Of a stretch of 64,000 nt of DNA, positions 16,445 through 25,007 are shown in pieces. Source of the stretch: Hymenobacter siberiensis (GTDB lineage Bacteria > Bacteroidota > Bacteroidia > Cytophagales > Hymenobacteraceae); the NCBI RefSeq assembly GCF_018967845.1, contig NZ_JAHLZZ010000001.1, forward strand, positions 2,418,001-2,482,000. Reading direction: 5' to 3'. The stretch's first letter is position 1; each line of letters opens with the position of its first letter. Under the pieces are notes generated by a model that worked only from the letters and a program-made list of their open reading frames with translations, did not search any database and was not told the DNA's origin. Made by a program: the position numbers and the translations under genes.

Positions 16445-17488
16445 CTACGATATTTCCGCCAGGGCGGCCTCAATGCGCGCCACCATGGCGTCGTCCACGT
16501 CGAGGTGCGTCACAAAGCGAATCCACTGCGGCCCGAAGCTGCTGGCCCGGATGCCCTGTGCTTCCAGCGCGGCCAGGAAACCGGCGGCGGGCTGGGTGTC
16601 GTGCAGGCGGAAAATGACGAGGTTGGTTTCCGGGTTCAGCACCTCGGCCACGTAGGGCTGCAGGCGTAGCGTGGCCGCCAGCCGGGCGGCGCGGCGATGG
16701 TCATCGGCCAAGCGGTCAACATTATTTTCCAGCGCATACAGGCCGGCGGCCGCCAGGTAGCCGGCCTGCCGCCACCCGCCGCCCATCACCTTGCGGATGC
16801 GCTTGCACTTCTGGATAAATGCCTTCGAGCCCAGCAATACCGAGCCCACCGGCGCGCCCAGGCCTTTGCTCAAACACACCGAGATAGAGTCGAAAATTTG
16901 TCCATAATCTTCGCTGCGCTGCCCGGTAGCCACCAGTGCGTTGAAAATGCGAGCCCCGTCTAGGTGCCGCGCAAGCCCATGCTGCTTCGCCACCTCGCTG
17001 ATGGCCGCCATATCGTCCCAGCTATAGCAACTGCCACCGCCCCGGTTGTGCGTGTTCTCCAGGCATACGAGGCGAGTAGTGGGGTAATGCACGTTTTCGG
17101 GCCGGATGGCGGCTTCCACCTGCGCGGCCGTGAGGCGGCCCCGGTCGCCGGGCAGCAGCGCCACCGATGCGGCGGAGTGGAAAGCGATACCGCCCACTTC
17201 CCACAGGTAAACGTGGGCCGTCTGCTCGCAGATAACCTCGCTCAGCGGCTCGGTGTGGGCCTTAATGGCAATCTGGTTGGTCATCGTGCCCGAGGGGCAA
17301 AACAGGCCGGCTTCCAGCCCGAAGCGGGCAGCGGCGGCTTCTTCGAGGCGGCGCACGGTGGGGTCTTCCTCATACACATCGTCGCCCACGGGCGCGGCCC
17401 ACATGGCCGCCAGCATGGCAGGCGTGGGGCGGGTCACGGTATCGGAGCGCAAATCAACCAGGGGTAGTTGGGGGTTTTCAGCAGGCAT
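16445..17488 (-). CDS. ltaE: Low-specificity L-threonine aldolase
   Basis: The 347-residue PLP enzyme cleaves threonine/allo-threonine to glycine and acetaldehyde. It has the family N-terminus DLRSDTVTRPTPAML, VGDDVYEEDP, ENTHNRGGG, the Asp-bearing HLDGARIFNA, and SVCLSKGLGAPVGS with the Schiff-base Lys. I chose MPAENPQLP at 17488; the frame is open 15 codons upstream without added similarity. Length is normal. Confidence 0.92.
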   Translation of the reverse strand: MPAENPQLPLVDLRSDTVTRPTPAMLAAMWAAPVGDDVYEEDPTVRRLEEAAAARFGLEAGLFCPSGTMTNQIAIKAHTEPLSEVICEQTAHVYLWEVGGIAFHSAASVALLPGDRGRLTAAQVEAAIRPENVHYPTTRLVCLENTHNRGGGSCYSWDDMAAISEVAKQHGLARHLDGARIFNALVATGQRSEDYGQIFDSISVCLSKGLGAPVGSVLLGSKAFIQKCKRIRKVMGGGWRQAGYLAAAGLYALENNVDRLADDHRRAARLAATLRLQPYVAEVLNPETNLVIFRLHDTQPAAGFLAALEAQGIRASSFGPQWIRFVTHLDVDDAMVARIEAALAEIS

Positions 17489-17676
17489 AAGATGGGAACA
17501 ATAGTAGGGAGCGAATGGAAACCGACGCGGCAAAAGCCGCCCGCAAAGCCTCTGCGCCGCAAACCAGCGCTAAGCTCCCCGGGCCGGGCAAAGCCGCCGG
17601 GGCAAAAGTAGCGCCCGAAACCCGGGGACTATCCATTGTCTGAATACGCAGTAATTCAGCAAAATGCCTCATGGGC

Positions 17677-17707
17677 TTGCACTTTCAAAATGAAAGCCCT
17701 ACTTTTG
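17677..17707 (+). promoter_or_regulatory. Bacteroidota-type promoter
   Basis: TTG at 17677-17679 and TACTTTTG at 17700-17707 are 20 nt apart, close to the TTTG-N19-TAnnTTTG consensus. It is the best complete promoter I see in the window and lies 43 nt before the ATG at 17751. Confidence 0.7.
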
Positions 17708-17750
17708 CCCTCCGTTTCGTAAGCCCCTAGACTTTAACCAATCCGGCACC

Positions 17751-18056
17751 ATGTCCGTTACCCGCCTCAAGCGCAAGCACCGCAAGAACATTGCCCGCGC
17801 CAACAATAAGAAGAGCATTATCAAGGAGTTGCTCCGCACGCCCGTCCTGAAAAACGTGGACCTGGAAGAGCTGAAGTCGCGCTTCACCACTCCTGGTGCC
17901 GCCGCTCCCGCTGCTACAGCTCCCGCCGCCAAGGCTGCTAAAACCACCGAAGCCGCCGACAACGCCGCCGCTTTCGACACAGCTGATGCCGTGACCAAGC
18001 CGGTGAACGCCGACGGTCAGGAAGGTGAGCACCCCAAGCCTGAGATTGCGCTGTAA
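17751..18056 (+). CDS. Small basic/Ala-rich protein of unknown function
   Basis: The 101-residue protein has a very basic N-terminal third (RLKRKHRKNIARANNKK), a short helix (LKNVDLEELKSRF) and an Ala/Pro/Thr-rich acidic tail. It has its own good promoter and a terminator, so it is likely well expressed. The basic head suggests binding to nucleic acid or the ribosome, but this is only inference; I do not recognise the family. Confidence 0.7.
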   Translation: MSVTRLKRKHRKNIARANNKKSIIKELLRTPVLKNVDLEELKSRFTTPGAAAPAATAPAAKAAKTTEAADNAAAFDTADAVTKPVNADGQEGEHPKPEIAL

Positions 18057-18129
18057 GTAACTTTTCGCTGGCCATTGGGCACAGGCCGAAGCAATTCGGC
18101 CGGTTGCCCCGGGCAGCCCAAAAAATCGA

Positions 18130-18166
18130 CAAGCCCCGTTTCCTGTTTTACAGGTCGCGGGGCTTG
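18130..18166. terminator. Terminator between convergent genes
   Basis: CAAGCCCCG pairs with CGGGGCTTG around an inner CCTG/CAGG hairpin, with an A-run before and TTG-rich tail after. It sits 73 nt after the small basic protein gene and before the convergent phosphoesterase stop. Confidence 0.7.
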
Positions 18167-18204
18167 TTGGCTTTGCCACGGGTGTCGGCTCTCACGTTGC
18201 CATG

Positions 18205-18738
18205 CTACGCTGCGTTCTCTTCACAGTGGGAACCGGAGCTGCCGCGCTTGCCCAGCTCCACGGCCTGCAAATCCACCACCTTGCCCGCCTCAATGCCAAA
18301 GCGCAGCAGCGTGCGAACCTGGTGGAAGCCGTGCCGGCCGGCCGCGCCGGGGTTCAGGTGCAGCAGGTGCCGCCGGGGGTCGGGCATTACCCGCAGAATG
18401 TGCGAGTGCCCGGTGATGAACAGCCCCGGCCGCGTGCTGTCGAGCAGGGGCCGGGCAGCAGGGGCGTAGTGCCCGGGGTAGCCGCCAATGTGGGTAATTA
18501 AAACCCGCAGCCCCTCAAGCTCAAAGTCTTGAACCAGGGGTTGGGACCTTCGCACGTCCGTGCCGTCGATATTGCCGTACACGCCCCGGAAGCGCGGCGC
18601 TAAGGCCTCCAATTCGTCCACCACGCGGGAATCGCCGAAATCGCCGGCGTGCCATATTTCGTCGCAGTCGCGCAGATGATGCGCAATTCGCTCGTCGAGG
18701 TAGCCGTGGGTGTCGGAAAGCAGGCCAATACGTGTCAT
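18205..18738 (-). CDS. YfcE/MJ0936-type metallophosphoesterase
   Basis: The 177-residue protein has the motifs of small phosphodiesterases: LLSDTHG at residue 6, HAGDFGD near 30, YGNID near 54, and ITHIGG and ITGHSH. Relatives hydrolyse phosphodiesters with Mn or Ni; the natural substrate is unknown. On the minus strand a CATATTTG box (one base off consensus) ends 4 nt before the ATG. Confidence 0.88.
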   Translation of the reverse strand: MTRIGLLSDTHGYLDERIAHHLRDCDEIWHAGDFGDSRVVDELEALAPRFRGVYGNIDGTDVRRSQPLVQDFELEGLRVLITHIGGYPGHYAPAARPLLDSTRPGLFITGHSHILRVMPDPRRHLLHLNPGAAGRHGFHQVRTLLRFGIEAGKVVDLQAVELGKRGSSGSHCEENAA

Positions 18739-18877
18739 GCCGCAAATATGGGGGCACCCGGCGAATCAGTCCGGCCCCGTATCTTGCAGCTGCTGCCATC
18801 GACCAGACTCCTAATTCTTATTCCTGACTTCGGCGGCTTGCTTTGGCCCGACGTCTTTTCTCAATCCGCTTCCTCCG

Positions 18878-19579
18878 ATGAACATTTTCATCAACGATAT
18901 TCCGCTGGTTATCAAGAAACTCAGCGAAAAAGTGTACAAGCACAAGTTTGACCTCATTCTCAGCCCCGACGACGACTTTACGTCCAAGGACCTGGTGGGC
19001 GATGTGCTGGTGCGCGACGCCGGTCCGCTGTTTGTCGACCGCCTGCTGCGCCTGATGGAAGTGAAGAAGCTGAAAAAGCTGAAATCGCTGACCATGCTGG
19101 TCAAAAAGAAGAAATTCATCACCCTGCACTTCAAAGACCAGTTCAAAATTGCCAAGGCTGGCGGCGGGCTGGTGGTGAAAGGCGACCAGGTGCTGATGAT
19201 TTATCGTCTCGGCAAATGGGACCTGCCCAAGGGCAAGCTCAAGAGCGATGAGGACCAGGCCGCTGGCGCCCTGCGCGAAGTGGAAGAGGAAACGAACATT
19301 AAGCTGGAGCTCGGTGAGGAATTGCCCAGTACCTGGCACAGCTACGCCTACAAAGGCAACAAGATGCTGAAGAAAACCAGCTGGTTCCTCATGAAGTGCC
19401 TCGATGACAGCCTGATGAAGCCCCAGACCGAGGAGTACATCGAGGAAGTGCGTTGGATGTCGCCGCAGGAAGCCCTGACCAAGCTGGAAGATTCGTACGC
19501 CTCCATTGCGCTGGTGGTGCGCCACTACCTCAGCAACATGGCCGGCAAGCCCACCAAAGAGCCGGCAACGGGTAAATAA
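18878..19579 (+). CDS. Nudix hydrolase with long N-terminal extension
   Basis: The 233-residue protein has about 90 residues of Lys-rich N-terminal sequence (FINDIPLVIKKLSEKVYKHK) and then a Nudix domain. The Nudix box is GKLKSDEDQAAGALREVEEE followed by TNI: the catalytic REVEEE is intact, but the conserved Gly near its end is Asn. It should hydrolyse a nucleoside diphosphate linked to another group; the substrate is not evident. Seventeen bases separate it from the next lipoprotein gene, so the two may form an operon. Confidence 0.82.
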   Translation: MNIFINDIPLVIKKLSEKVYKHKFDLILSPDDDFTSKDLVGDVLVRDAGPLFVDRLLRLMEVKKLKKLKSLTMLVKKKKFITLHFKDQFKIAKAGGGLVVKGDQVLMIYRLGKWDLPKGKLKSDEDQAAGALREVEEETNIKLELGEELPSTWHSYAYKGNKMLKKTSWFLMKCLDDSLMKPQTEEYIEEVRWMSPQEALTKLEDSYASIALVVRHYLSNMAGKPTKEPATGK

Positions 19580-19596
19580 CCGTACCTTGCCGGGCG

Positions 19597-20085
19597 ATGC
19601 AGTGGTCTCAGATACTTTTGGGTGGTGTGCTGATGGTTGGGATGGGGGCCTGCTCGGGCGCTCATGAGTCCAACCATGACCGTGCCGTAACCGCCGTTGC
19701 CACGGCGGCCCTGCAACTGCCGCAAGTGGATGTGCCTGGCCTGCTGCCGCTTACTATTGATGGGATAAGCCGGCAGCTGGGGCGGGGCCTGCCGGTGCCG
19801 GATGCCTTGCTGGACCCTACGCGGGCACCTTCAATCCATACCAATGAGCAGCCCGACTCGACCCTGCTGTTTCAGCACCGGGGCCTGGCCATTGTGGTTG
19901 CCTATGATGCCCACACGCGCCAGGTGAACGAGCTGATGCTGATGGGCAGCAACGAGAACGAACTGATGGCCCGTAGCGGCCTGCAGCTCAGCTCAGCCGA
20001 ATACTTGGTGCTGCCATTTTTTCAGCACCAGCACCCCACGCGGTTTATGGGCCTGCGGGTGCTGGCGCTGGCCCTCAGCCAGTAG
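19597..20085 (+). CDS. Hypothetical lipoprotein
   Basis: A 162-residue protein with a hydrophobic start (ILLGGVLMVGMGAC) ending in a plausible lipobox Cys. The rest has strands such as GLAIVVAYDAHTRQVNELMLM. I do not recognise the family. It follows the Nudix gene closely and converges on coaD. Confidence 0.6.
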   Translation: MQWSQILLGGVLMVGMGACSGAHESNHDRAVTAVATAALQLPQVDVPGLLPLTIDGISRQLGRGLPVPDALLDPTRAPSIHTNEQPDSTLLFQHRGLAIVVAYDAHTRQVNELMLMGSNENELMARSGLQLSSAEYLVLPFFQHQHPTRFMGLRVLALALSQ

Positions 20086-20093
20086 CTGCCGCT

Positions 20094-20561
20094 CTAGTGC
20101 GCCAGGGGCGGCATCGGAAAAGGCAGGAAAGCATCCACATTGCCCCCAAAACGGTGAATGTCGCGAATAATGGTGCTGCTGATGGCTCCAAGCGTGGGCG
20201 AGGTCAGGAGGAATACCGTTTCCAGCCTGGCATTGATGTGCTGGTTGCCGTAGGCGATGGGCTTTTCATACTCGAAATCGGGACTGTTGCGCAGGCCACG
20301 CAGCAGGAAAGCCGCCCCAGTTTCCCGGGCAAACTCGGCCGTGAGGCCTTTAAAAGTGCGCACCGATACCCGGGGCTCGTCCTCAAAAAGCCCGGCAATC
20401 AACCCCTGCATCTGCTCAACGGGCAGGTAGCGCTGCTTACTGCTGTTGGTACCGATGGCAATAATGATGTGGTCGAACAGCGCCATCCCGCGTTGCACAA
20501 TGTCGAGGTGGCCGTTGGTGAACGGGTCGAAGGAACCAGGAAAAAGGGCGGTGCGGGGCAT
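20094..20561 (-). CDS. coaD: Phosphopantetheine adenylyltransferase
   Basis: This 155-residue enzyme makes dephospho-CoA from phosphopantetheine and ATP, the fourth step of CoA synthesis. The nucleotidyltransferase motif GSFDPFTNGHLDI is at residue 8 and the ISSTIIRD motif near residue 127; LLRGLRN is also present. Length is normal. In Bacteroidota coaD is often next to a DUF3822 gene, as here. Confidence 0.95.
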   Translation of the reverse strand: MPRTALFPGSFDPFTNGHLDIVQRGMALFDHIIIAIGTNSSKQRYLPVEQMQGLIAGLFEDEPRVSVRTFKGLTAEFARETGAAFLLRGLRNSPDFEYEKPIAYGNQHINARLETVFLLTSPTLGAISSTIIRDIHRFGGNVDAFLPFPMPPLAH

Positions 20562-20581
20562 TTATGGGGAGTTAGGAGTTA

Positions 20582-20667
20582 GGAGTTATGAGTTAAGAGG
20601 CAGGAATTATCAGTTCTGAATCGACGCGATGACAACTCATAACTCCTGCCTCTTAACTCATAACTCC
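20582..20667. repeat. Long inverted repeat of the TAACTC type
   Basis: GGAGTTATGAGTTAAGAGGC with AGGA (20582-20605) is perfectly complementary to 20644-20667, loop 38 nt. Related AGAGTTAAGAG strings occur at 31009-31040, 32877-32955 and 37338-37420. It separates coaD from the DUF3822 gene on the same strand. Confidence 0.85.
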
Positions 20668-20668
20668 A

Positions 20669-21541
20669 CTATGCGAAGTGCAGGCTGAATAGGTCGAAAT
20701 AGCGGTATTCGAACACATCATTGAGACGGTAGCTGTACTCCACGTTGCCGGGGCGGGGGCCGAAATGCACGTTGCGCACATAGGTGCGCAGCAGGCTGAA
20801 CACGGCTGAATCGGGCATGAGCTCACCCCATACGGTCACGTCGTCCTGGTCGGGGTCGAGGGCCAGCTCCTGCATCACGAGGATGGTGTAGTACACCACG
20901 TCCTCGGCGGTGGTGCACGGGAACACGTTGCAGTACTCCAGGTGCTGGCCCAGCACGACCAGCGTGAGCTCCTGCGGGCCGGGGTTGAGATACAGGCGGC
21001 GGGGAGATGCCGCGCCGCGCTGGTGCACCAGGCCGGCCAGCAGCGCGCTGGTGTGGTGCAGCAGCCGGCCGGTGGCCCCGTACGTGGCCGTGAGCCACTC
21101 GGCCAGGGCCGCGTCGGCGGCAAACACGTTCACCAGCTCCAGGCCAGGATGAGTGGTGTGGCGCACTACTTCGGTGGGCGTGGGGGTGTGGTGCAGGCGC
21201 AGGGCGGCGGCCTCGTCGCCGGCCCGGAATAGGGGAGACGGTAGCAGCGTAAATGCCCGGCCCGTGACGGCCAGCCGCACGGCGTTCCAGCCCCGCAGGC
21301 CCAGGAAATCGTGCTGGGCGGCCAGGGCGGGCACGCCGCCGCCGGGCAGCTGATAATCTTCCAGTACTACGAATTTGCGCCGTTCCACATCGGCCACGGC
21401 CAGGTGCAGGCGGGCCGGGCTGGCCAGCAGGTACAGGTTGTAAGCCCCCAGGTTGGTGGGGTCGAAGGTTTCGTCGCGCAGACGCAACAGGGGAGGCAAT
21501 ACAGCCGCCGACGCGGAATAAGCAGAAGTAGGAGCAGGCAC
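20669..21541 (-). CDS. DUF3822 family protein
   Basis: The 290-residue protein resembles DUF3822, a Bacteroidota family with an actin/ASKHA-like fold by prediction; FNVFPCTTAEDVVYYTI-like sequence (YCNVFPCTTAEDVVYYTILV) and the C-terminal YRYFDLFSLHF are typical. No reaction is known. It commonly neighbours coaD and sometimes rsmD. The start is GTG at 21541, and TAGCTTCG (one base off the -7 consensus) ends 4 nt before it. Confidence 0.8.
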   Translation of the reverse strand: MPAPTSAYSASAAVLPPLLRLRDETFDPTNLGAYNLYLLASPARLHLAVADVERRKFVVLEDYQLPGGGVPALAAQHDFLGLRGWNAVRLAVTGRAFTLLPSPLFRAGDEAAALRLHHTPTPTEVVRHTTHPGLELVNVFAADAALAEWLTATYGATGRLLHHTSALLAGLVHQRGAASPRRLYLNPGPQELTLVVLGQHLEYCNVFPCTTAEDVVYYTILVMQELALDPDQDDVTVWGELMPDSAVFSLLRTYVRNVHFGPRPGNVEYSYRLNDVFEYRYFDLFSLHFA

Positions 21542-21669
21542 GAATCGAAGCTAAACAGGCCAACGGCCGGGGCTAAAGATAAGGCCGCGCCTGGGGAAGC
21601 CGCTAAAAATACCGCGAGCCGGGCCGGCAGATTGCCGCCTCAAATCCTGCGCTGGTGGCCGGGTACGGC

Positions 21670-22173
21670 TCAGACGAAGCGTATCTGGGGTACAAACAGG
21701 TCGTCGGGGCTGAGCACCATGCGTAGCAGCGGGTGCACCTGGGCCGGGGGCACCTGCAGCAGCTGCCGGGGCGTAAACCATTGCAGCTCGGTAAGGAGCT
21801 GGCGGTCGGCGGCGTGCTCGGGGTCGTGGCCCAGCGTGGGTTGGGCGTCGGCATCGGCCACCACTTCAAAGAACAGCTCCAGGGCCTGCAGCTTGTCGGT
21901 GCTGAATTCGTGCAGGTGCAAAAAGCGCCCCACGCGCACCGTCAGGCCGGTTTCTTCCCGGAACTCCCGCACTAGCGCTTCTTTCAGGCTCTCGCCAAAC
22001 TGCCAGCCCCCGCCCGGCGGCGACCAGAACGGCGCATCCTTCGGCAGCAGGCCCCGGTGGGCCGCCAGCAGCATCCCCCCGCCGCGCAGCAACAGCCCGC
22101 CCACCCGTACCCGCACTTTGCCGGAATATGCCTGAAGTAAATTGTCGGGGGAAATATTTGGCGAATCGAGCAT
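21670..22173 (-). CDS. Nudix hydrolase
   Basis: A 167-residue single-domain protein with an intact Nudix box (GGWQFGESLKEALVREFREE then TGL). It probably cleans or processes a nucleotide substrate. LHLHEFSTDKLQALELFFEV follows, as in ADP-ribose/NTP-type members, but substrate cannot be decided. It is transcribed like DUF3822 with 128 nt between them. Confidence 0.85.
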   Translation of the reverse strand: MLDSPNISPDNLLQAYSGKVRVRVGGLLLRGGGMLLAAHRGLLPKDAPFWSPPGGGWQFGESLKEALVREFREETGLTVRVGRFLHLHEFSTDKLQALELFFEVVADADAQPTLGHDPEHAADRQLLTELQWFTPRQLLQVPPAQVHPLLRMVLSPDDLFVPQIRFV

Positions 22174-22395
22174 AGCTTGGTGGAAAGAGTGGAAGGGCCG
22201 CAGGTGGTCAGGCAGCAGCGTTGTACGGCAAACGGCCCTAAAACGACATTGTTTTACTAATAAAATCTGAGGCGAGGTAAGGAGTTGTTATCGAGTAGCT
22301 TATGCGCCGGCCTGGGCCGGCTGCTGCGCTGGGCTGGAGGCCTTGGCGCCGGCCAATTGTTGCGCCCCGAGGTGCGGGGGGCCTGCGCAAGCCAG

Positions 22396-22403
22396 TACCT
22401 TTG
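22396..22403 (+). promoter_or_regulatory. -7 box directly before a start codon
   Basis: TACCTTTG is a perfect TAnnTTTG element and ends 4 nt before the thioesterase ATG, so transcription should begin at or within a base or two of the start codon. Confidence 0.55.
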
Positions 22404-22407
22404 GCCC

Positions 22408-22851
22408 ATGAATTCCGAAACTAACCTTCCCGCTCCTGCTACTTCTACCGACCTCGAAACCCGTATCCGGCGCAAGCTGCTGGGGCAGGGCTTCATGCAC
22501 CTCATTGGGGCCGACCTGACGGTTATCACCCCCGGCCGCGTCGAAGCCGAGCTTACCATCGCCAGCCAGCATTTGCAGCAGCACGGCTTCACGCACGGTG
22601 GTCTCATTGCCACGCTGGCCGATTTGGTAGCCGGCTTCGCCGCCGTAACGCTGGTGCCCGAGGGCGTGGGGGTGGTCACCTCCGATTTGAAAATCTCCTA
22701 CCTGCACCCCGGCGTGGGGCAGCGACTCCGCGCTATTGGCTGGGTGCTGAAACCCGGTCGCCGCCTGCACTTCTGCGAGGCCGAAGTGTGGTGCGATGAG
22801 TTGATGATTGCCAAAGCCAGCGCCACGATGGCGGTGATTGAGCCGCAGTAA
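22408..22851 (+). CDS. PaaI-type hotdog thioesterase
   Basis: The 147-residue protein has the hotdog thioesterase signature HGFTHGGLIATLADLVAGFA near residue 58 and LKISYLHPG near 95. Such enzymes hydrolyse acyl- or aryl-CoA. The start at 22408 is set by its length fit to the family and by the adjacent -7 box; the longer upstream frame is not supported. Upstream 22174-22395 holds nothing else that I see. Confidence 0.85.
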   Translation: MNSETNLPAPATSTDLETRIRRKLLGQGFMHLIGADLTVITPGRVEAELTIASQHLQQHGFTHGGLIATLADLVAGFAAVTLVPEGVGVVTSDLKISYLHPGVGQRLRAIGWVLKPGRRLHFCEAEVWCDELMIAKASATMAVIEPQ

Positions 22852-22863
22852 TTTGCTCAGAAA

Positions 22864-23400
22864 ATGGAAAATGCGGGTAAGAAGTATTTCGCCTATCATG
22901 TCCGCTGGCAACATCGGGAGGGGTTTCTACTATGGATGGACCTCCCGGAACCGGGAAGGGAATCACTCTGGACCGATGCCCAAAAAAAAGTGCCCATTTT
23001 CGAGACGTATCAGCAGCTAAATTCCTTTGCACTCGGTTTAAATAAACAGTTGCAGAAGCAGGAAGCTTAGCTAACTAATCTTGATGCAATAGTCGCATGG
23101 TTGGTAAGTGGTGCTGAGCAGCCAGTGGGGGAATATTTGAGTGTCTGGAATTTGTTCGATGATTTGAGTGCCGGCGTTCAGAAGCTATTCGTGGGCAATG
23201 AGCACAACTCGGCGCGAAACCGGGTTTTTGACTTGCTTTACGCCCAAAGTGGGCCATACCTCAATTCAGATATGGAATTGCCTTGGCGCGTAAATGGTCC
23301 GGTACAATGGTAACCGGCAGACCTGAATACCTTGCGCCACATCCTAGCACAAGGGCTTGAATTATGGCAGCAAAGCACTTTTTGGCAAGAGAAGGCTTAA
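22864..23400 (+). pseudogene. Unknown gene interrupted by two in-frame stops
   Basis: One reading frame runs through MENAGKKYFAYHVRWQHREG to LQKQEA, then TAG (23068-23070), continues as LTNLDAIVAWLVSGAEQPVG to RVNGPVQW, then TAA (23311-23313), and ends PADLNTLRHILAQGLELWQ to a final TAA at 23398. The three parts read as one protein of about 177 residues, with no frameshift. I do not recognise the family. Loss by nonsense mutation is the simplest reading; sequence error is possible. Confidence 0.55.
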
Positions 23401-23461
23401 AACACCAAAAAGAATTTGCCCCAGCACATGCTGGCAATCGATAATTAATTGCTGAAAAACT

Positions 23462-24898
23462 GTGTCATTGCTCTCCCTCCGCACCCCGTCCGTTCGCGAC
23501 TATTTCCCTTACGAGCCCACCGACGACCAAGCTCTACTCTTCGCCCAGCTCGATGCGTTTTTGCGCGACCAGCTGCCGGGCCGTAAGGTGTTTGTGCTGC
23601 GCGGCTACGCGGGCACCGGCAAAACCACCGTGGTGAGCGCCCTGGTGCAGTGGCTGCACAAAATGCAGCGCAAATACACCCTGATGGCTCCTACGGGCCG
23701 GGCGGCGAAGGTGATGGCCGGCTACGCGGGCGTGGCCGCCAGCACCATCCATAAAAAGATTTACCGCCAAACCAGCGGCTCGCCCTCCGAGCGGCTCAAC
23801 TTCCAGCGCCAGCCCAACCGCGCCGAGCAGACGCTGTACATCGTGGACGAAGCCTCGATGATTTCGGACGAGAAAGCCTTCGGCGAGAATGGCTTGCTGG
23901 ATGATTTGATGGGCTTCGTATTCGAGAAAACCAGTAATAAGCTCCTCGTTATCGGCGATACGGCGCAGCTGCCGCCGGTGGGCCAGCTCCTGAGCCCGGC
24001 CCTCGACCCGGAGCTGCTGGCCCACCGCTTCCGCGCCGACGTGGGCACCGTGGAGCTACGCCAGGTGATGCGCCAGGCCCAGGAATCGGGTATTCTGGTA
24101 AATGCCACCGAGCTGCGCGAGGAGCTGCGTGAGCAAGCGCCTAATATCCAGCTGCATACCAAGGGATTCCGCGATATTTTCAAGATGGGCGGCGACAAGC
24201 TGGAGGACGGCCTGCGCTGGGCCTACCGCCAGTACGGCCACGAAAACACCACCATCATCTGCCGTTCCAACCGCAATGCCAACCAGTACAACCAGCTTAT
24301 TCGCAGGGCGTTGTTTGATGCCGAGGAGGAGATTGAGGGCGGCGACTACCTCATGGTGGTGCGCAATAACTACTACTGGCTGCCCAAGGAGTCAGAAATC
24401 GGCTTTCTGGCCAACGGTGATTTCCTCGAAATCAGGAAGGTAATTCGGCGGGAAGAGGTGTACGGCTTCCATTTTGCCCAGGCCCTGGTGCGGCTCGTGG
24501 ATTATCCCGACGAGCCCGAAATTGAAGTCAAGCTGCTGCTCGACACGCTGCATACCGAGAGCCCGGCCCTGCCCTCCGATCGCAACAATGCCCTGTACCT
24601 GGCCGTGAGCGAGGATTATGCCCACCTCAAAACCAAGGCCGAGCGCTACAAGGAAATGCGCAAGGACCCCTACCTCAACGCCCTGCAAATCAAATTTGCC
24701 TACGCCCTGACGTGCCATAAGGCGCAGGGCGGGCAGTGGCAGGCCGTGTTTGTGGACCACGGCTTTTTGAAGCCCGATGAGCCGCTGGCGGGCGAATTTG
24801 CGCGCTGGCTCTACACGGCCATCACGCGGGCATCGGAGCGGCTGTTTCTGCTCAATTTTCAGCAGAAGCTAATCAGCGACCCGGTGGAGGAGGAGTAG
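23462..24898 (+). CDS. RecD/Pif1-like superfamily 1B DNA helicase
   Basis: A 478-residue ATPase with GYAGTGKTTVV (Walker A, near residue 49), APTGRAA, STIHKKIY, YIVDEASMI (Walker B), GDTAQLPPVG and, at the C-terminus, LTCHKAQGGQWQAV and YTAITRASERLFLL (motifs V and VI). It should unwind DNA 5' to 3' in repair or recombination. It lacks the long N-terminal domain of RecD2. The start is GTG, since the next Met would cut off the Q-motif region. Confidence 0.88.
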   Translation: MSLLSLRTPSVRDYFPYEPTDDQALLFAQLDAFLRDQLPGRKVFVLRGYAGTGKTTVVSALVQWLHKMQRKYTLMAPTGRAAKVMAGYAGVAASTIHKKIYRQTSGSPSERLNFQRQPNRAEQTLYIVDEASMISDEKAFGENGLLDDLMGFVFEKTSNKLLVIGDTAQLPPVGQLLSPALDPELLAHRFRADVGTVELRQVMRQAQESGILVNATELREELREQAPNIQLHTKGFRDIFKMGGDKLEDGLRWAYRQYGHENTTIICRSNRNANQYNQLIRRALFDAEEEIEGGDYLMVVRNNYYWLPKESEIGFLANGDFLEIRKVIRREEVYGFHFAQALVRLVDYPDEPEIEVKLLLDTLHTESPALPSDRNNALYLAVSEDYAHLKTKAERYKEMRKDPYLNALQIKFAYALTCHKAQGGQWQAVFVDHGFLKPDEPLAGEFARWLYTAITRASERLFLLNFQQKLISDPVEEE

Positions 24899-25007
24899 GG
24901 GCGATTTGGAATATTCTCGTTGGAGAATGGGTATTTGCAACCGAAAAAGCTACCTTGCGGTGTTTCTTTTTTCACATTTTTCTACAAATCCCATTCATTC
25001 GTTTCCC

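Noticed and set aside
17489..17672. 64-codon minus-strand frame upstream of the threonine aldolase
   Set aside because: Low-complexity Ala/Leu/Ser translation, no family resemblance, and it overlaps the promoter region of the next gene.
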